Shown in pieces: positions 6,363 to 6,484 of a DNA stretch of 6,484 nt (position 1 is its first letter; the number at the start of each line of letters is the position of its first letter). The notes beneath the pieces were generated by a model. It saw only the letters and a list, made by a program, of their open reading frames with translations. It was not told the origin of the DNA and did not search any database. Position numbers and translations under genes: made by a program. Source of the stretch: Rhodoferax sp. (GTDB lineage Bacteria > Pseudomonadota > Gammaproteobacteria > Burkholderiales > Burkholderiaceae_C); assembly GCA_020048255.1 (NCBI GenBank), contig JAIFMR010000022.1:1-6484 (forward strand). The letters run 5' to 3'.

Positions 6363-6438
6363 GGCCCGGTAGCTCAGTCGGTAGAGCAGAGGATTGAAAA
6401 TCCTTGTGTCGGTGGTTCGATTCCGCCCCAGGCCACCA
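6363..6438 (+). tRNA. tRNA-Phe (anticodon GAA)
   Basis: This 76-nt cloverleaf includes an encoded CCA end. The acceptor arm is GGCCCGG (6363–6369) with CCAGGCC (6428–6434), then A73 and CCA. The D arm is GCTC/GAGC with loop AGTCGGTA, and the anticodon stem is GAGGA/TCCTT. The anticodon loop TTGAAAA has GAA at 6396–6398. The variable region is GTGTC, and the T arm GGTGG/CCGCC has loop TTCGATT and one G·U pair. The anticodon and overall sequence fit phenylalanine tRNA. One acceptor pair, C5 with A68 (6367 and 6430), is mismatched, which is unusual because a T at position 5 would restore a Watson–Crick stem. It appears to be a single-gene unit with its own promoter and terminator. Confidence 0.96.
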
Positions 6439-6450
6439 AGTAAACAAAGG

Positions 6451-6483
6451 AAACCCTGCTATTCAAAAGATAGTTGGGTTTTT
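6451..6483 (+). terminator. Rho-independent terminator after tRNA-Phe
   Basis: AAACCC (6451–6456) and CTAT (6459–6462) pair with ATAG (6470–6473) and GGGTTT (6476–6481), with a 2x2 internal mismatch and a 7-nt loop. A T-run (6479–6483) overlaps the right arm and ends at the window edge. It lies 12 nt after the tRNA CCA end, as expected for a short tRNA transcript. The tail may extend beyond the window. Confidence 0.75.
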
Positions 6484-6484
6484 C

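Noticed and set aside
6110..6397. 95-codon plus-strand open frame running into the tRNA gene
   Set aside because: It overlaps the lipoprotein gene out of frame, the tRNA promoter and half of the tRNA, and its product shows no signal or motif.

Overview
The window reads as chromosomal housekeeping DNA from a betaproteobacterium, most likely Burkholderiales and probably a Comamonadaceae-type genome. This rests on the RpoC C-terminus, the short NusB–RsmB protein, the order rsmB–DUF4390–ntrY–ntrX, an NtrX-like regulator with no AAA+ domain, and a tRNA-Phe of betaproteobacterial type. The genus is inference; no database was consulted. All genes are on the + strand, densely packed, with uniform moderately high GC and no mobile elements, CRISPR arrays or integration scars.

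Layout. Positions 1–1070 are the 3' part of rpoC (RNA polymerase beta'), closed by a strong intrinsic terminator at about 1094–1132. Only 14 nt later comes rsmB (1147–2469), the 16S rRNA m5C967 methyltransferase. It overlaps a secreted DUF4390 protein (about 2426–3064), which shares a 4-nt GTGA stop/start overlap with a GTG-initiated NtrY-type membrane histidine kinase (3061–5325). A short gap leads to the cognate NtrX-like response regulator (5366–6046), which has receiver and Fis-type HTH domains only. A 62–63-residue lipoprotein (about 6066–6257) follows. An extended -10 promoter then precedes a single tRNA-Phe(GAA) gene (6363–6438), and a terminator hairpin sits at the window edge.

How the genes work together. 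Overlaps and tight spacing from rsmB to the small lipoprotein suggest one transcription unit of about 5.1 kb. It joins an rRNA modification enzyme to a two-component system and two exported proteins. The kinase has a large extracytoplasmic region, DUF4390 is predicted to be periplasmic, and the lipoprotein is predicted to be outer-membrane anchored, so the set may form an envelope-sensing module; this is inference. Because the response regulator lacks the ATPase domain, it cannot act as a classical sigma-54 activator and probably works as a simple DNA-binding regulator.

Most of the window is ordinary. The items most worth a second look are the AAA-less NtrX, the DUF4390–NtrY coupling, the small lipoprotein, a C·A mismatch in the tRNA-Phe acceptor stem, and the compressed rpoC terminator/rsmB start junction.
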